Of a DNA stretch of 64,000 nucleotides, positions 1 to 12,020 are shown in pieces. Source of the stretch: Balanoglossus misakiensis (Eukaryota > Hemichordata). A program made the translations under genes and the position numbers. Position 1 is the stretch's first letter. The number at the start of each line of letters is the position of its first letter. A model generated the notes under the pieces. That model saw nothing but the letters and a program-made list of their open reading frames with translations, did not search any database and was not told where the DNA came from. The DNA lies in assembly GCA_040954595.2 (NCBI GenBank), contig CM082577.2:11594001-11658000 (forward strand), in the 5' to 3' direction.

Positions 1-7
1 TGCTTAC

Positions 8-298
8 TCTTTGCAAAGTATAGGCGTACTTTTTTCTGTGTGCTTACGCAAAATTCTCAGCATTGCATCCGCAGTTCTGTTGACAATGGGCGTCATCTGT
101 GAAAAATAATGTTGAATGAGCCGTGATTAATGTATGTATGTATGTATGTATGTATGTATGTATGTATGTATGTATGTATGTATGTATGTATGTATGTATG
201 TATGTATGTATGTATGTATGTATGTATGTATGTATGTATGTATGTATGTATGTATGTATGTATGTATGTATGTATGTATGTATGTATGTATGTATGTA

Positions 299-345
<47 letters not shown>

Positions 346-2627
346 ATGTATGTATGTATGTATGTATGTATGTATGTGTGTATGATTAAACAAAGTCTTA
401 CCAATCTCATTTTGGCGCCACTAAATGCAGGTGTCAATGTATTCCTCTTTCTCTTCCAGTTTTCGTCAGCAAGAACACTGATACTGGAGTCGAATGGTTT
501 ATTGTTAACGGGTAAGCGCTACAAGGTAAACATAGAGTCTAGATGATTAAGATTGACCCAAATCAAGAACTATGATCCATCTAAGACTAAAACGTTATGT
601 TACCCTTGTACCCATATATACTGCAGTTTTTAAATCCCTATACACAAGTTGATGAGAATTTTCACGTAGAAATACCTGCTTTTTGTGTTATTTTCAAGAA
701 AATGTACTCTTAAAAATCGATAAATATAAAATGAAACGAAATGCACCGTGGGAAAGACCAACATGGCGTCACTAACTATAAATATGATTAACCAAAGTTA
801 CAGAACACTACATTGTGGTGTCACTATCATAATGTAAACTTCGCAAAACTTGATTAGAACCTAGAGAATGATGGGCACTGTAACAACATAATAATGTATA
901 GTTGCAAACTTACCCTCCTGTTGTAAAATGACGTGAAGTGTCTGACGCAGATTTGTTTACAAATCTCTGGGTCTCCAAATACCAAAACCGGTTCACGACC
1001 TTCATATGTACTTTGAAAACGGACAAACATATCACCATTACTAGAAAAGTTTGGTGTTGCAATATAGCATGAAATCTGATAAAAAATACATGATTTGGTG
1101 AATTTTGTTGTGAATATACAATTAATACATATACGCGATATAGGCCTGATCAAAATAACTGATTTTAATTCAGCTAAATTTGTAGTAGGCCTACGTATAC
1201 AAATCTTAAAGTGTAACCCAAGTTTTGGGTTTATTTTTGGCGATTTGTTACAATTATCGCTTAGCAATTTTCACTTACCCGAAAACCTTGCCGTATTTTT
1301 TTAACCACTCGACATCCTTCTTGTAGAAACCCTTATGCACAGAAATGAATTTTGAATTAATCATACATCCAAGTAGTCAGGAAAACGAATGTATCTTTTT
1401 TTTAGTTTTGTTATCGGTGTACATCGGTATATGTTATTTTGTATATACATATCTTAGTGTCACTGCTACGGTCTTTCTCTGTCCCGATCTCTTCTACCGC
1501 CCCGCCTCTCCCCCATACACTTACTTGGTTCAGCTGAAACAAATTTCCAAAGAAAGGTCGCGGTGCCGGGCCAGGAATTCCCATGTTTTTGAATATTGAG
1601 AATGTCCATGTTCCATACCTTTGGGTTGAAAAACATAAGAACATCTTACATCGCAGGTGTTGGATTGGTTCCCAAATGTCAAAGTAAAGAGAGGATCTTG
1701 TGTTTAGAAGTCGTTCATACAAACTGAGTTGTTCTTATTTCATAAAATCAGCACCCGATAGAAATCCGTGTGATAATACCAATAAAGAGTTCAATGACGT
1801 TATCTCTGCCATTCAGGCAGGACAAGATCGTACTAGTTCACTTTAAGTTTACACAATCGAATGCCGCTAAGGGTTACCACTGGTATGTTTCCGAACTACT
1901 GATAATTATTTGGTTTAAGCTTTGTTGACTGAGTGGGAGTCTCTACTAATAAACCGGTACGCAATGGAATGTAACATACTGACCTAAACCAACGCTTCCA
2001 AAGTTCGTTGCACTTTACAAATTCAAAAGAGGAATAGCCAACTGTTATGGAATACAGGAACTATTTATGTGACAACTGGAATAACCCAAACAAATTTCAG
2101 ATGTGAATATAACCGCCAATTCTATCAAAAACTGCAAACTGTCAGTGCCTGCCTGCTTAACCGCCCCTTCACGAATCACGCACTGTCGCGAGAACCCAAT
2201 CACCCGACGTGTGACCTCTGTATTGATATTTTTCACCATTATTTGATATAGCTTCAGGCTCGAGTTTTGATGTCGCCATATTGCGTTAGGGGACTCGCTG
2301 ATGACCTCCTGTGTAGGATTTTATTCGCCAACATATCACACAAGTCCAGTGAACTATGGACATTGCTGTAGAGACAGACTGCGTATTTGCCTTTGCTCTT
2401 CTGTTCGCGTTCTGTACTGCCACCATCTGTTTTTGGAGCGCGCCGCAGTTGATGTTTGTATTTGCATAAACAAAGCGGCCTCAGAACTCTCTGCGCAGGA
2501 GCTTTTCTGCGCCATATTTCAAAGGAATACATAAGTTATTAAATAACAGTACTTACAAATAAAGTAAACCCACCACTGCTGTAAGCAAAATTATCGGTAT
2601 GGATACTTCGAAACCAAACAGTTCCAT
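8..2627 (-). CDS. CYP3-like cytochrome P450, 5' six exons (partial)
   Basis: Haem-thiolate monooxygenase of the CYP3 clan, normally anchored in the ER. I built it from six exons: 2627-2557 (ATG at 2627), 1618-1525, 1331-1279, 1010-914, 518-402 and 96-8. Each has an AG acceptor and a GTAAG-type donor, and intron phases agree (2, 0, 2, 0, 0, 2). Exon 1 encodes a hydrophobic N-terminal anchor ending LLYLYG. Exon 2 has the proline-rich hinge GIPGPAPRPFFGN. Exon 3 has KKYGKVFG, exon 4 YEGREPVLV and FYNRR, and exon 5 ENWKRKRNTLTPAF, the C-helix WKRxR pattern that contacts haem. Exon 6 has ADAMLRILRKH. All align in order with vertebrate CYP3A as I know it. The I-helix, ExxR and haem-cysteine regions lie beyond the left edge, so activity cannot be judged. 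The third exon uses an AAG acceptor. No frameshift or stop is seen in the joined exons. Confidence 0.88.
131..384. repeat. (TATG)n/(TG)n microsatellite
   Basis: About 250 bp of TATG repeats interrupted by a TG run at roughly 304-328. It sits inside the intron between the last two visible exons of the P450 gene. The open frames through it on both strands (MYVC.. / HTYI..) are products of the repeat, not proteins. Confidence 0.97.
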
Positions 2628-2984
2628 ACTAAGTTTGCTGATCCTGCCAAATCCAAATTATCACAGCTTCACTCTGATAGACGTCAGATACCGCGGTATT
2701 TTATCAGTTTTGACCCGACTGCACACAAATGTATGCAACATTGGATGCGCGCGCAACATAATGAGATCATTCTGGTTTAACATTAAACTGCAAAATAATA
2801 TATCGTGCGAACTGAATACATTTTATGTTAAATATTAAACGTTTTGCCTGATGGTCACATTAAATGCTACTTTATTCTCAGAAATTAATAAATTATTGAT
2901 ACACAAGCTGAGGTAATTATTTTTATTTGAAAAATACTGATGTGTATAACTAATACGTTCCGTCAATTTTTGTTGCGGTATTCC
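2628..2984. other. Upstream flank of the P450 gene
   Basis: AT-rich DNA upstream of the P450 ATG. I see no clear TATA box at a suitable distance and no coding exon. The P450 promoter should lie here. Confidence 0.4.
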
Positions 2985-3338
2985 TTAAAGGGACAAAGTC
3001 TCTCTCTCGCGAACCTTTTTCCATTAATTATGTTTGATACAAGACACCGTTCACATTATTCTACATGTGGATATATTGAGAATCCACATTCAACTACAGA
3101 CAAATTCCATCCCGTTTGTAGGATATGAGTGTAAAAATCCCGCCAAAATGAATAAATGGTAAACACCGATTATTCATTTTGGCAAGTTTTTCACTCTCAT
3201 GTCTACAAGTTGGATGGAAGTTGTGTGTGGTTGAACGTTGATTCACTATATATCCACATTTAGAATAAATAAATGGTGTCTTGTATCAAATATTATTAAT
3301 GGAAAAAGGGCAGCGAGAGAGAGACTTTGTCCCTTTAA
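2985..3338. mobile_element. TTAA-flanked palindromic MITE
   Basis: A 354 bp element with long inverted ends: it opens TTAAAGGGACAAAGTCTC and closes with the reverse complement GAGACTTTGTCCCTTTAA. The two halves pair over nearly their whole length (for example CTACATGTGGATATAT against ATATATCCACATTTAGAAT). TTAA at both ends (2985-2988 and 3335-3338) suggests TTAA target duplication, as in piggyBac or Kolobok MITEs. No coding capacity. A half copy is at 6316 and a third copy at 20669. Confidence 0.85.
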
Positions 3339-3544
3339 CACAACCGTTGTCAGAAATTTTTTATCTTTGATATCTTAATTTATAAGCCTCGTCCAGTATT
3401 ACCAAATCATGTCAGCATGAAAAAATCTCTGATTGTGAAATTCAATATCTAATTGTTAAGTTCAATTATGACACACATTAAAAATGACGCTCAATAATTA
3501 TCATAGCCAACAGAGTCGCAATTATTTCTAATTTAAAAACGATT

Positions 3545-3550
3545 TTTATT
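3545..3550 (-). terminator. AATAAA polyadenylation signal, PPxY membrane gene A
   Basis: AATAAA on the minus strand about 475 bp downstream of the stop codon at 4025. It is the first perfect signal I found 3' of that gene, so 3545-4024 is probably its 3' UTR. Placement is by position only. Confidence 0.45.
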
Positions 3551-4024
3551 CAATATGAGACAAAAACATTTGCATACAAGTCTACTTTCAGTTTGAACAT
3601 ACAATTAACGCTACGGTTATATATACAACATTTGTAAATATCCGCTCATCTGAAAGTGTCTGGACGGAGTACGAGATGCAGGAACATTAGCTGTAACTTT
3701 TGGCTTTAGTTTAAACATTTTTGGTATGTGTACCAAATACAGTAACTGTTTCTTGCTGTTTTCCAAATAACACAATAATTTACCCAGTGCTCTTCTTATC
3801 AACACAGCATGTGTGTCACGACCATTGTTATTGTTGACAAATTAATTCTAGTCCGGATCTGAATACAAACTTTACGTAGGTTGTGTGCATAAGGTGAATA
3901 CTGGGTGTTTCATCATGCTTCAGAGATTTGACCAAGAAACTGCCGTAGATACACAAAACAAAAATACTGAAAACATAGCGAATAGTTACAGCTAATGGAG
4001 GTTAAAGTATTACTGCAACAGTTT

Positions 4025-6190
4025 TTATATGAAACCCGTGTTATGTCTTTTTGCCACGGTATCTTCGTAGGAAGGAGGTGCGTCTGACGTACCGGGTGGG
4101 TTGTCTGCTGGTGGATACATCACTGAACCGTGAGCATCGGTTTGCGGTCTGAATACATGGAAAGAAAAAAAATAGAAAGTAAATAATAGCTTTCTGAAAC
4201 GTAATGCGATTACAAGGGTAAATAAAAATTATTGAAGATCTAACTCTGTTGAATGCCTGTTCTGCTTGTTCTAAAATAACATTGCGGTCTTGATATTATG
4301 CAAACAGTCATCTTCGCAAGCCATGCTACAACAATGTCTTGAGACTTAGGCATCATCCCACATACATGTACTACAGAGGGCGCTATACTTCATGACAATC
4401 TCAGTATGTATATTTCGGGTAAGGGGGCCTTGGGAAAACTGTACTTAATAGGCTGACACAGTCTAATTTGCAAAAATTATTATGAGGCATGTTGGGTGAG
4501 TGTAATTGAGATGAATTCCAGCCACGCAAACGTGATTTCAGTATTGACCGGTCATTTTAAATTAATAAAATATGGATACGCGTGAACTATGAAGCCATGC
4601 TTTTTTAGATAGGCATGTTCTATCAGTCCCAATATTATATTTGTTGACGGAAAGGTCATAGGCGTACGCGCGTTGAGATCTCACGTAATGCTAGCATTAA
4701 TTAATTAATTAATTAATTAATTAATTAATTCATTCATTCATTCATTCATTCACTCACTCACTCACTCACTCACTCACTCACTCACCTATTCATTCATTCT
4801 TTCACTCACTCACTCACTCACTCACCCATTCATTCTTTCATTCACTCACTCTCTCACTCACTCACTCACCTATTCATTCATTCTTTCACTCACTCACTCA
4901 CTCACTCACTCACTCACCCATTCATTCTTTCATTCACTCACTCTCTCACTCACTCACTCACCTATTCATTCATTCTTTCACTCACTCACTCACTCACTCA
5001 CTCACCCATTCATTCTTTCCTTCACTCACTCACTCTCTCACTCACTCACCCATTCATTCATTCATTCACTCACTCACTCACTCACTCACTCACTCACTCA
5101 CTCACCTATTCATTCATTCTTTCACTCACTCACTCACTCACTCACTCACCCATTCATTCTTTCATTCACTCACTCACTCACTCTCTCACTCACTCACTCA
5201 CTCACTCACTCACCTATTCATTCATTCTTTCATTCACTCACTCACTCACTCACTCACTCACCCATTCATTCTTTCATTCACTCACTCACTCACTCACTCA
5301 TTCATTCATTCATTCATTCATTCATCTATCCACCTGACCGTCAGTCCATACACACACGTGCACGTACACACGTACGTATGTACATGCATTATGCCTGGAA
5401 ATCGTGAACCTAAGCGAATCTGATATGCTTCTTTCAGAACAATGGTTTGTTTTCTTTTTTTCGTACTTCGGAAATGAAGCGAACATTACTCAAAAGAATC
5501 AGCATGGTTGGATAATGGTACGTACCCATGCATAGGTGGTGGGTATGCCATATCATAGACACCCTGGGAGGCGAGCACTGGCTGAGCAGTCGTTCCTATC
5601 TGTTGTGTTGGTGGTGGTGGATACATGCTGCCGTACGGATTAGCTGCTGGCATTTGTACTCCTGTTGACGGTACAGGATAAAACTGACTAGAAGTTGGCT
5701 GTGGCTGACCGGGCATTGGGCCATATCTGAAATGTGTTGTGGCTTCGCCTTCTCCCTGTTCAATGGTCTGACTGGCACACGCGTTGACTGTAATGTCTGT
5801 GTCGGTTCTCGTGGTAGTTACTACTGTTGCCGTACCAGCTTCACCGGGCTCGACGCCGTTGGAGCCTTTACAACCCTGCTTTAGGACGCATATCAGTATG
5901 CCCGCAAGGAGCATAGATCCCGATATGGAAAGAAGAATTATTCCGGGAACGAGCACACCGCCACTCGCAAAGGAGCTGCTGTATGCAACTCCAAGGAGAG
6001 CGGCGCCGGGAACAATAAAAAATGCTCCAAACATGATCAGAATGACAGCGATGACAATTGAGCTACCAGATCCAGTAAGCACGAGTTTTGTCCCACCGCC
6101 CCGGCGGCGACCGCCAATTCGGCGACGAGTTCGATTTCTGCCACCAATACGTGAGCGACCGCCGCGTCTTCCTCTTTCTCCTGCGCCCAT
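4025..6190 (-). CDS. Two-pass membrane protein with proline-rich PPxY tail (gene A)
   Basis: Two coding exons, 6190-5526 and 4148-4025. The first ends at donor CATGG|GTACGT and the second begins at acceptor CAG; both are phase 2, giving about 262 aa. If the donor is read through, the frame stops at 5486 with a different short tail, so alternative ends are possible. Order: a very basic N-terminus (GRRGGRSRIGGRNR), two hydrophobic segments near residues 46-72 and 77-103, then a tail rich in Thr, Pro, Tyr and Gln with PPPP and YPPP runs. It ends PPSYEDTVAKRH. PPxY motifs usually bind WW domains, for example of NEDD4-type ubiquitin ligases. The acceptor at 6237 (CTAAAATTCAG) precedes the ATG by 46 bp, so a 5' UTR exon is expected upstream. 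Architecture recalls TMEM51-like proteins, but I do not assign a family. It resembles gene B at 8502-9617. Confidence 0.7.
4697..5324. repeat. TTAA/CATT/CACT tetranucleotide satellite
   Basis: About 630 bp: a short TTAA run, then alternating blocks of CATT and CACT with occasional CTTT and CCAT, all in 4 bp register. A higher-order pattern of roughly 110-120 bp (long CACT run, CTATTCATTCATTCTTT, CACT run, CCATTCATTCTTT) repeats several times. It lies in the intron of gene A and codes for nothing. Confidence 0.93.
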
Positions 6191-6315
6191 CTTGTCTGAC
6201 TATCACGTCCGTGTACCAGCACTGTTGACGCAACCGCTGAATTTTAGAAAAAAATGTGGAAATAGCTAGGGTAAGCAATATATTCACGGCTGCAATACTG
6301 TTCCTGGAATCAGTC

Positions 6316-6491
6316 TTAAAGGGACAAAGTCTCTCTCTCACTGCCCCCTTTTCATTAATTTTGTTTCAATTTGAAACAAGACACTGTTTCTGTTATTCTA
6401 CATGTGGATATATAGTAAATCAATGTTCGACTACACACAACTTCCATCCCGTTGGGAGTATATGAGTGTGAAAAACTCGCCAAAATGAATA
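6316..6491. mobile_element. Half copy of the TTAA MITE
   Basis: Starts TTAAAGGGACAAAGTCTC like the full element at 2985-3338 and follows its left half through GAGTGTGAAAAACTCGCCAAAATGAAT, then stops where the partner half should begin. It lies in the 5' intron of gene A, close to the acceptor at 6237. Confidence 0.75.
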
Positions 6492-7182
6492 GTCTGTGTT
6501 TACATATGATGCCTCAGGGATGATTCGTTGTTAAGACAGTCGACGTGTACCAACACCGTACCCCATCCAGGAGCAAGACGGTGATATGGTCGCCTTTCTA
6601 GGCTATGGGCATTTGAATGATTGACTCCTTCGAAACAAAAGTCATGAAAATGAGAAATACGTTTTGAAAATACCAGTTTAGAGAAAGGATAGCGGTGTTT
6701 TATTTGTAAATTCACGCTTTCTATCATACGCTATGTTTCCATTCAACAGAACTGGCGCGGAACTGCCTATTTCATTATCCTGTATTCGTTTGTATTACCA
6801 CATGTACTCGATTAATCTGACGTCATTTGCTTCAAGAAATTAATTAAGAGTTTACACAGTACTCCATCGCGAAAACAGGTGGTACGTACCGCAGCTTAGT
6901 ATAAATAATGTCAAGTTGTACAAATTTGGTTTTCTTTCATTCGCGTGAGACCTGACGATCTGTTGGAGGGCGAATCACTCTTTCTCCTTTCAAGGCCACG
7001 GACATACATGTAATACAAATAATGTTCCGGCTGCTACCGATATAAAGCGGTCAAAAGCTTTCAAGGTAACCACAGAGCTAATCCACAGAAACGATCCAAG
7101 CACGTGCAACATGAGCACGCTCGTGAATTACATACACCTGCTGTGTATACGCAGATTAAGCTGAAAATGGTGATACACTTAC

Positions 7183-7254
7183 CTGGGGTGGTCTGTGTGT
7201 AAAACTGAAGCCACGGAGAATGGTAACTTGATCACGGGGTAGCACGCTTATATA
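7183..7254 (-). promoter_or_regulatory. Probable promoter and 5' UTR exon of gene A
   Basis: On the minus strand TATATAA (7254-7248) is followed about 65 bp later by a strong donor, CCCCAG|GTAAGTG, ending an exon at 7183. The next good acceptor downstream is 6237, just before the gene A ATG. The first non-coding exon would be about 40 nt. Position and motifs only. Confidence 0.45.
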
Positions 7255-7259
7255 ACAGG

Positions 7260-8501
7260 CGACTTGAACAACAGAAACACGTACCTGCGCCTTTCACCTA
7301 AGTTGCCTTTCTGAACATTAATTTAGGATTCAGCTTAGCAAAGTAATATGGGGTATTTACGCACAAAACGCTAGATATGTAACCACTATACACAGTCACA
7401 GCGAAATCACAACATGGCTACCAATACACGAACACGTGTCATTGAAATCACCATGACTACGGCATTCAAATATTTACATACGAATGGGGTCAAGACTAAC
7501 AGTAAAGACAGCGTATTGTTGCTTCGTTTCTTTCATGCCAAGCCAGGCTAATGGATTTCTCCATTTATTCGTTGCAGATCATTTACATCCAAGTGTTATG
7601 TCTTTGTTGCTGCAATTGTTTGACAAACTGCCCAAGATTTCCAAGCTTTCAGAAGTGATCCTGTTCAGCATTAAAATATTAACCGCATAACGATTACAGG
7701 TATAAATCAGTCTTAAATCTTTAGGTATAAATATGTCTTTAGTATATCATGCAGCGGCATAATTTTTTTTTTTTAGAAGTAACGCTTTTTGTTGGACATG
7801 ACGTTCGTCGGAGGGAAATTTGAATGGCCGCAAAGTGCCATCCTCACAGCAGTATATACCAATTTCCCATTTGTCAATCTCAGACGAAGAATTTGTAATT
7901 AGAAAATAGGCCTACAATTTAATAATTAAGACGAAGAAACAATCTGAAAATTTACATTAGCCCTTTTTCAATTTTCTTTTTTGAAGATGCAATTCGGTTT
8001 ATTGGTTGGCCGTAATGTGCCACGGATTGAGTTGGATGTCTTGTTTGTTTGTTTGTTTGTTTGTTTGTTTGTTTGTTTGTTTGTTTGTTTCCCCGAAAAG
8101 AACGCATACTTCGCCTGTGTATGTGATATGCGGCTTTCAGATACTGCAACGTGTACGTTGAAGAAAAAATCCAAATCATATTTAATTCAGGTATACGAAA
8201 TAACAAGAACAAACTTCAACACACATTAAGTCTCATATTGTACTCTTAAAAAGTCTCAATCTTCGAATATGTCAGTTTGCGAATGGGTCTGCTATCTTTT
8301 ACTGTAAACCCGCGTATACAACGGCGTCATGGAGACATCAGCCACGAATCGTCGCGGTTCATATTGTACTGCTTCTCAGATACACCGTGCGGATACGCGG
8401 CTTGAGAAACGAGTAAATTCCCTCCCCCCTGTGCTCAGTTCAGACGCATTCCGCCGAATTGAACTCCGTTTGTTTCAGCCAAGTGTCATTGGACCACTTA
8501 G
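7260..8501. other. Intergenic region between genes A and B
   Basis: AT-rich spacer. It holds a poly-T run near 7770 and the TTTG microsatellite at 8041. I see no coding exon. Confidence 0.4.
8041..8090. repeat. (TTTG)n microsatellite
   Basis: About twelve perfect TTTG units. The open frames across it are artefacts. Confidence 0.95.
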
Positions 8502-9617
8502 TTAAGGTTTAGTTTTCATGACTTCCTGGTATGACGGTGGAGGAACCTCTGCAGTATCGCTGGCCTTCACGGTGATGTCATCTGCGTCGACACTACAGGA
8601 GAAAATATTGGTGAGGAAATATGTGAGGAGCTATTTTGGCGCATTTTTGAACAGTGCGCCTTCTGTCGTTCATAGCATCTGCTTCGTATTTTGAGCTCTC
8701 GGCTACTAAACGGTTGGACTAAGATTTTAAAGCGACTGTCCTAAATAGACAAAAAACCTGTCAAATGACTGTAGTTGGACAAAAGAAAGCCAATACCGTG
8801 TTTGCATGCTTATACAAATTGTAATTTTGACATGACATACCATGTAATAATCTTCAGTCAGAAATCTTACAGACATTTATAGCACAGACAAATGCGGCCG
8901 TATAGACAATGCAGTTATCCTCAAAACCAAGCTATCCAAAATATATATTCTACATTACAATTTACCACTCTCAAGTTTATCTCTAAGTGAGGGTAATATG
9001 GTACATATACTTTATCGACTCAACAGTAGAAGTCCAGCAAGACGCGTGGTTCTCCAAGATACTTACACGGCAGCTGAATTCGATGGCATATCACCAGTCA
9101 GTGGCGGTGCTGAAGGCCGCATGACGTCATCACGTCTCTCTTCCATTTCCAGGAAAGGTTCCTGATTTACCATCGGCGAACTGGCATCAGTTTGGGAGGC
9201 TTCGTTCTCCTGTCGCCGCATCTGTCGATGTACACATTCATATTTAAAACAACCGAAGCCAAAGACCAAACCACCGATGAAAGTTACAGCGCCCCCAGCG
9301 CCGACGATAGCGGTATTGTCCCGTGTACTGCTGGCGTCATTATTGGAGACGTATATCAGAAGGAAACCTCCGATTACAAGCAATATAACCCCTGTCAGGA
9401 GCGATATGAACGCTATACCGATTGATTTTTCTGTGCCACCGTTTATGCTCTCTGTTTCTTGGTGACTTCGGCTGCAAAACCTCTCCAGACCGATAATCAT
9501 GAGACCGAGACGATGGTGGCTGAACCGTCCATAGGATCTTCCTCCTCTGGTGGCCGATTCGGCCTTTTCTTCCCTGCCAGAATGTCTGTAGTTCATAATT
9601 CCCCTCTGTCGTTGCAT
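8502..9617 (-). CDS. Two-pass membrane protein with PPxY tail (gene B)
   Basis: Two coding exons: 9617-9067, ending at donor GCCGT|GTAAGT, and 8592-8502, starting at acceptor CTGTAG; both phase 2. The ATG at 9617 gives about 213 aa. A possible acceptor (CAACGACAG) at 9606 would move the start to the ATG at 9596, giving about 206 aa. Order: basic N-terminus with TRGGRSYGRF, two hydrophobic segments (IGIAFISLLTGVILLVIGGF and AIVGAGGAVTFIGGLVFGFG), a juxtamembrane CFKYEC, an acidic tail with PSAPPL, and an end PPPSYQEVMKTKP. Shared features with gene A are the RGGRS N-terminus, two close membrane spans, a D-ITV-A stretch in the tail and the terminal PPSY. Same strand and adjacent, so likely an old tandem duplication. 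Function not known; a WW-domain-binding membrane adaptor is an inference. Confidence 0.68.
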
Positions 9618-10885
9618 GTATGGAGATTAGAAAAATGCAGTCAATGTCCAACTGTCTTCAAACCTTGGGAGTATAGTAGAATCTTGTCCCCAGGTGGAGA
9701 ATTATACCAAGATGTCTGTCAGTGGTAGATAGAAATCAATCACTGAGTGTGATGCACTCTATTGCATGATCGCAGTTCACATATCCGAATACACTGTACT
9801 TTGCTATCTTATCAATGGATACATGTTGTGTCGTCTTAATGATAATTAAGCACCGAGTACTAACAAATACTACATGTACTTTATTCAGTGTAAACCATTG
9901 CCGTCCCCGGCGCGGCTCTCAACAACAGTATGTGACGTACTAATGATAGCGCCCTCACACAGACACTTATATCAAGCGCTGGACAAACAACACCGTACGA
10001 GGATTTGAGAGCAACAGCAAAAATTATGTTCGAAAAATCTTTCTTGTCTTTAGGACAGAAGTTACTAAAGTGCTTTTAACCTGGTCATCTTTTATGAACC
10101 CACAATGCATCATGTATTCACAGTTCGTCTGTTCTGTGCGGAGGGTGAGTTATTCCGTTGACCCATATGAGACAACACAATTAGGTCTACTGGATCTCTA
10201 ATTACGCGGTCAGAACTCTAATTTTGGTGGACACAACTCTCAACTAATAGAAATTTTGCGGTGTGTCAGTCAAGCATATGTTCATAGTCGACAATTAAAT
10301 CGAAATAGATCAAACCACTAATTTTCATCGTTTAAACTTTCCAATGCGACAATGAAATATATACACATTATCAACTCAATTTGTGTATTTTTCTGTCAAT
10401 ATTAAAGTCCATACTACGTGCCAGTAGATTAAATGATTTAAAACCCTCTTTTGGAACACTAGTTTCTATAAGGTCACCATTCTTGAAACAATCATTCTGA
10501 TTCTGATCAATAAATCAAACTGCTGTAGGCCTAGAGTGATATTTCCACAATAACCCGGGGCTTCAAGGGGGGTAACGACATTACCAAAGTGGTGCATTAG
10601 TAGTTGGCTGCTTTGTGATGTGCAAAGTGTATCATGGAAATATCGTACACACCTGAGAGGGCGCAACTTACCGTGTTGCGATCGCGAGGTCTGGCAAACC
10701 GTCGGCTAATTAGAAAACTCGTCCACCCTAGGGGCCTAGCCCGTTTGCCATCTTAAAATACTGCTATAAATTCTGTAGAATGTCAACATCCAACTACGCC
10801 ATTGACCGACCTGTAGTTGACCTGAACTGAACCTCCCAGCTGATGACCTTGAGAGCATTTTCTTGTCCCTGTGCACACATTTAAT
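9618..10885. other. 5' flank or first intron of gene B
   Basis: No coding exon recognised. Ordinary AT-rich DNA with a few short ORFs of random composition. Confidence 0.35.
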
Positions 10886-10892
10886 TACTTAC

Positions 10893-11022
10893 CTCATTTC
10901 CTTTCGTCTATCTCCATGATAGCTTGCACGCCAAACATGACTTATTGCCGGTCGGCATTTCGTATAGGTAATACTGTGTGCAGCTCTTGAGAAAAAGAGA
11001 ATTTGCATTTCCAGTCTTTATA
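10893..11022 (-). promoter_or_regulatory. Possible promoter and first exon of gene B
   Basis: On the minus strand a TATAAAG box (11022-11016) lies about 125 bp upstream of a good donor, AAATGAG|GTAAGT, ending an exon at 10893. No other donor pairs as well with the acceptor at 9606. Tentative. Confidence 0.25.
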
Positions 11023-11289
11023 CTAAACAGTGTGCGCGCGCACGACAGTGCCCAGTGAAAGCAGGTCAGTATCATTGAAGGCTTGTGCAAACAAAACATG
11101 AGTACGTTCGATTGAGATGCAAATATACCTGTAGAAATCAAAGCATGAGTATGCCTACAGATGAATAAAGGCCGCACCAAAAAAATAACCATGTGATACC
11201 AGTAACCCGACCTAACCCCTTTTAACTTCCAGACTGTAAAGAGTTTAGATCCAAATATATGCGTATGTTCATCACTGAAAACCATTATT

Positions 11290-11440
11290 TAAGGGAGAAT
11301 TTAGCAGGAAAGTAAAATTAAGCAATAACCCCCGACACAGGCGGGTAAACGCGTGATTTGGGTAGAATTCGCGACATATAGAACGAGCCATCGTTTATGA
11401 ATAAATTAAAATAAATAAAGAAATCCGTGAATAAAATAAA
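11290..11440. repeat. Local duplicate of 16213-16362
   Basis: Runs GAGAATTTAGCAGGAAAGT to AATCCGTGAATAAAATAAA and matches 16213-16362 with few differences. It includes AGCAATAACCCCCG and CGACATATAGAACGAGCC, which also resemble half of the foldback element at 11868. Confidence 0.85.
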
Positions 11441-11549
11441 TTATATTATATCATGCTACCATCCGCGATTCTGATTGGACGAGAGCTGAATCCAGCCATG
11501 GTAAAATACTGTTTTACCATGGCTAGCAGTGGTAAAACGGGCCCCTGAA

Positions 11550-11860
11550 CTAGCATACAGCAGCAAAATGTGCGGTTGAACCACAGTCGCGCGCGTTTAA
11601 ACCAAATAAATAAAACAAAAATAATGTTGAATTAACGGACGTTTTATTTTGGAACTGCTCTGTGGATATATTTGTCGCTTTGCCACGCGCGATGCCCGTC
11701 TTGTCACTTTTTGTCGTCTGCTTCATGTTTAATGCTCGATCCCGGCTGCTCGTGTTTACATTCGTCGTCGCCATGTTGGTTCACGATCGTAATTTCTCTT
11801 TCTGACACCGTTTCGGTAAGAAAATGACACTGATATGCCACAAAAACAGTTGTTGATATA
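11550..11860. other. Non-coding spacer with a random ORF
   Basis: Contains a 74-codon minus-strand frame with no recognisable motif. I see nothing else here. Confidence 0.3.
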
Positions 11861-11867
11861 ATATAAT

Positions 11868-12009
11868 AGCAATAACCCCCGCCTCAGTCGGGTATACACT
11901 CGATTTGGGTACAATTCGCTCCATATAGCACTCGCCTAACGGCTCGTGCTATATGTCTCGAATTGTACCCAAATCTCGTGTATACCCGCCTGCGGCGGGG
12001 GTTATTGCT
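11868..12009. repeat. 142 bp foldback (palindromic) element
   Basis: Opens AGCAATAACCCCCGC and closes GCGGGGGTTATTGCT. The inner part pairs too: GATTTGGGTACAATTCG against CGAATTGTACCCAAATC, and CATATAGCACTCG against CGGCTCGTGCTATATG. It ends 11 bp before the LTR element. Non-coding; probably a foldback MITE. Confidence 0.8.
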
Positions 12010-12020
12010 TAAATAACAAG

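Noticed and set aside
93-546. Long frames of MYVC or HTYI repeats (also at 37509-37991 and 43763-44129)
   Set aside because: Pure translation of TATG/CATA microsatellites, open on both strands and in several frames.
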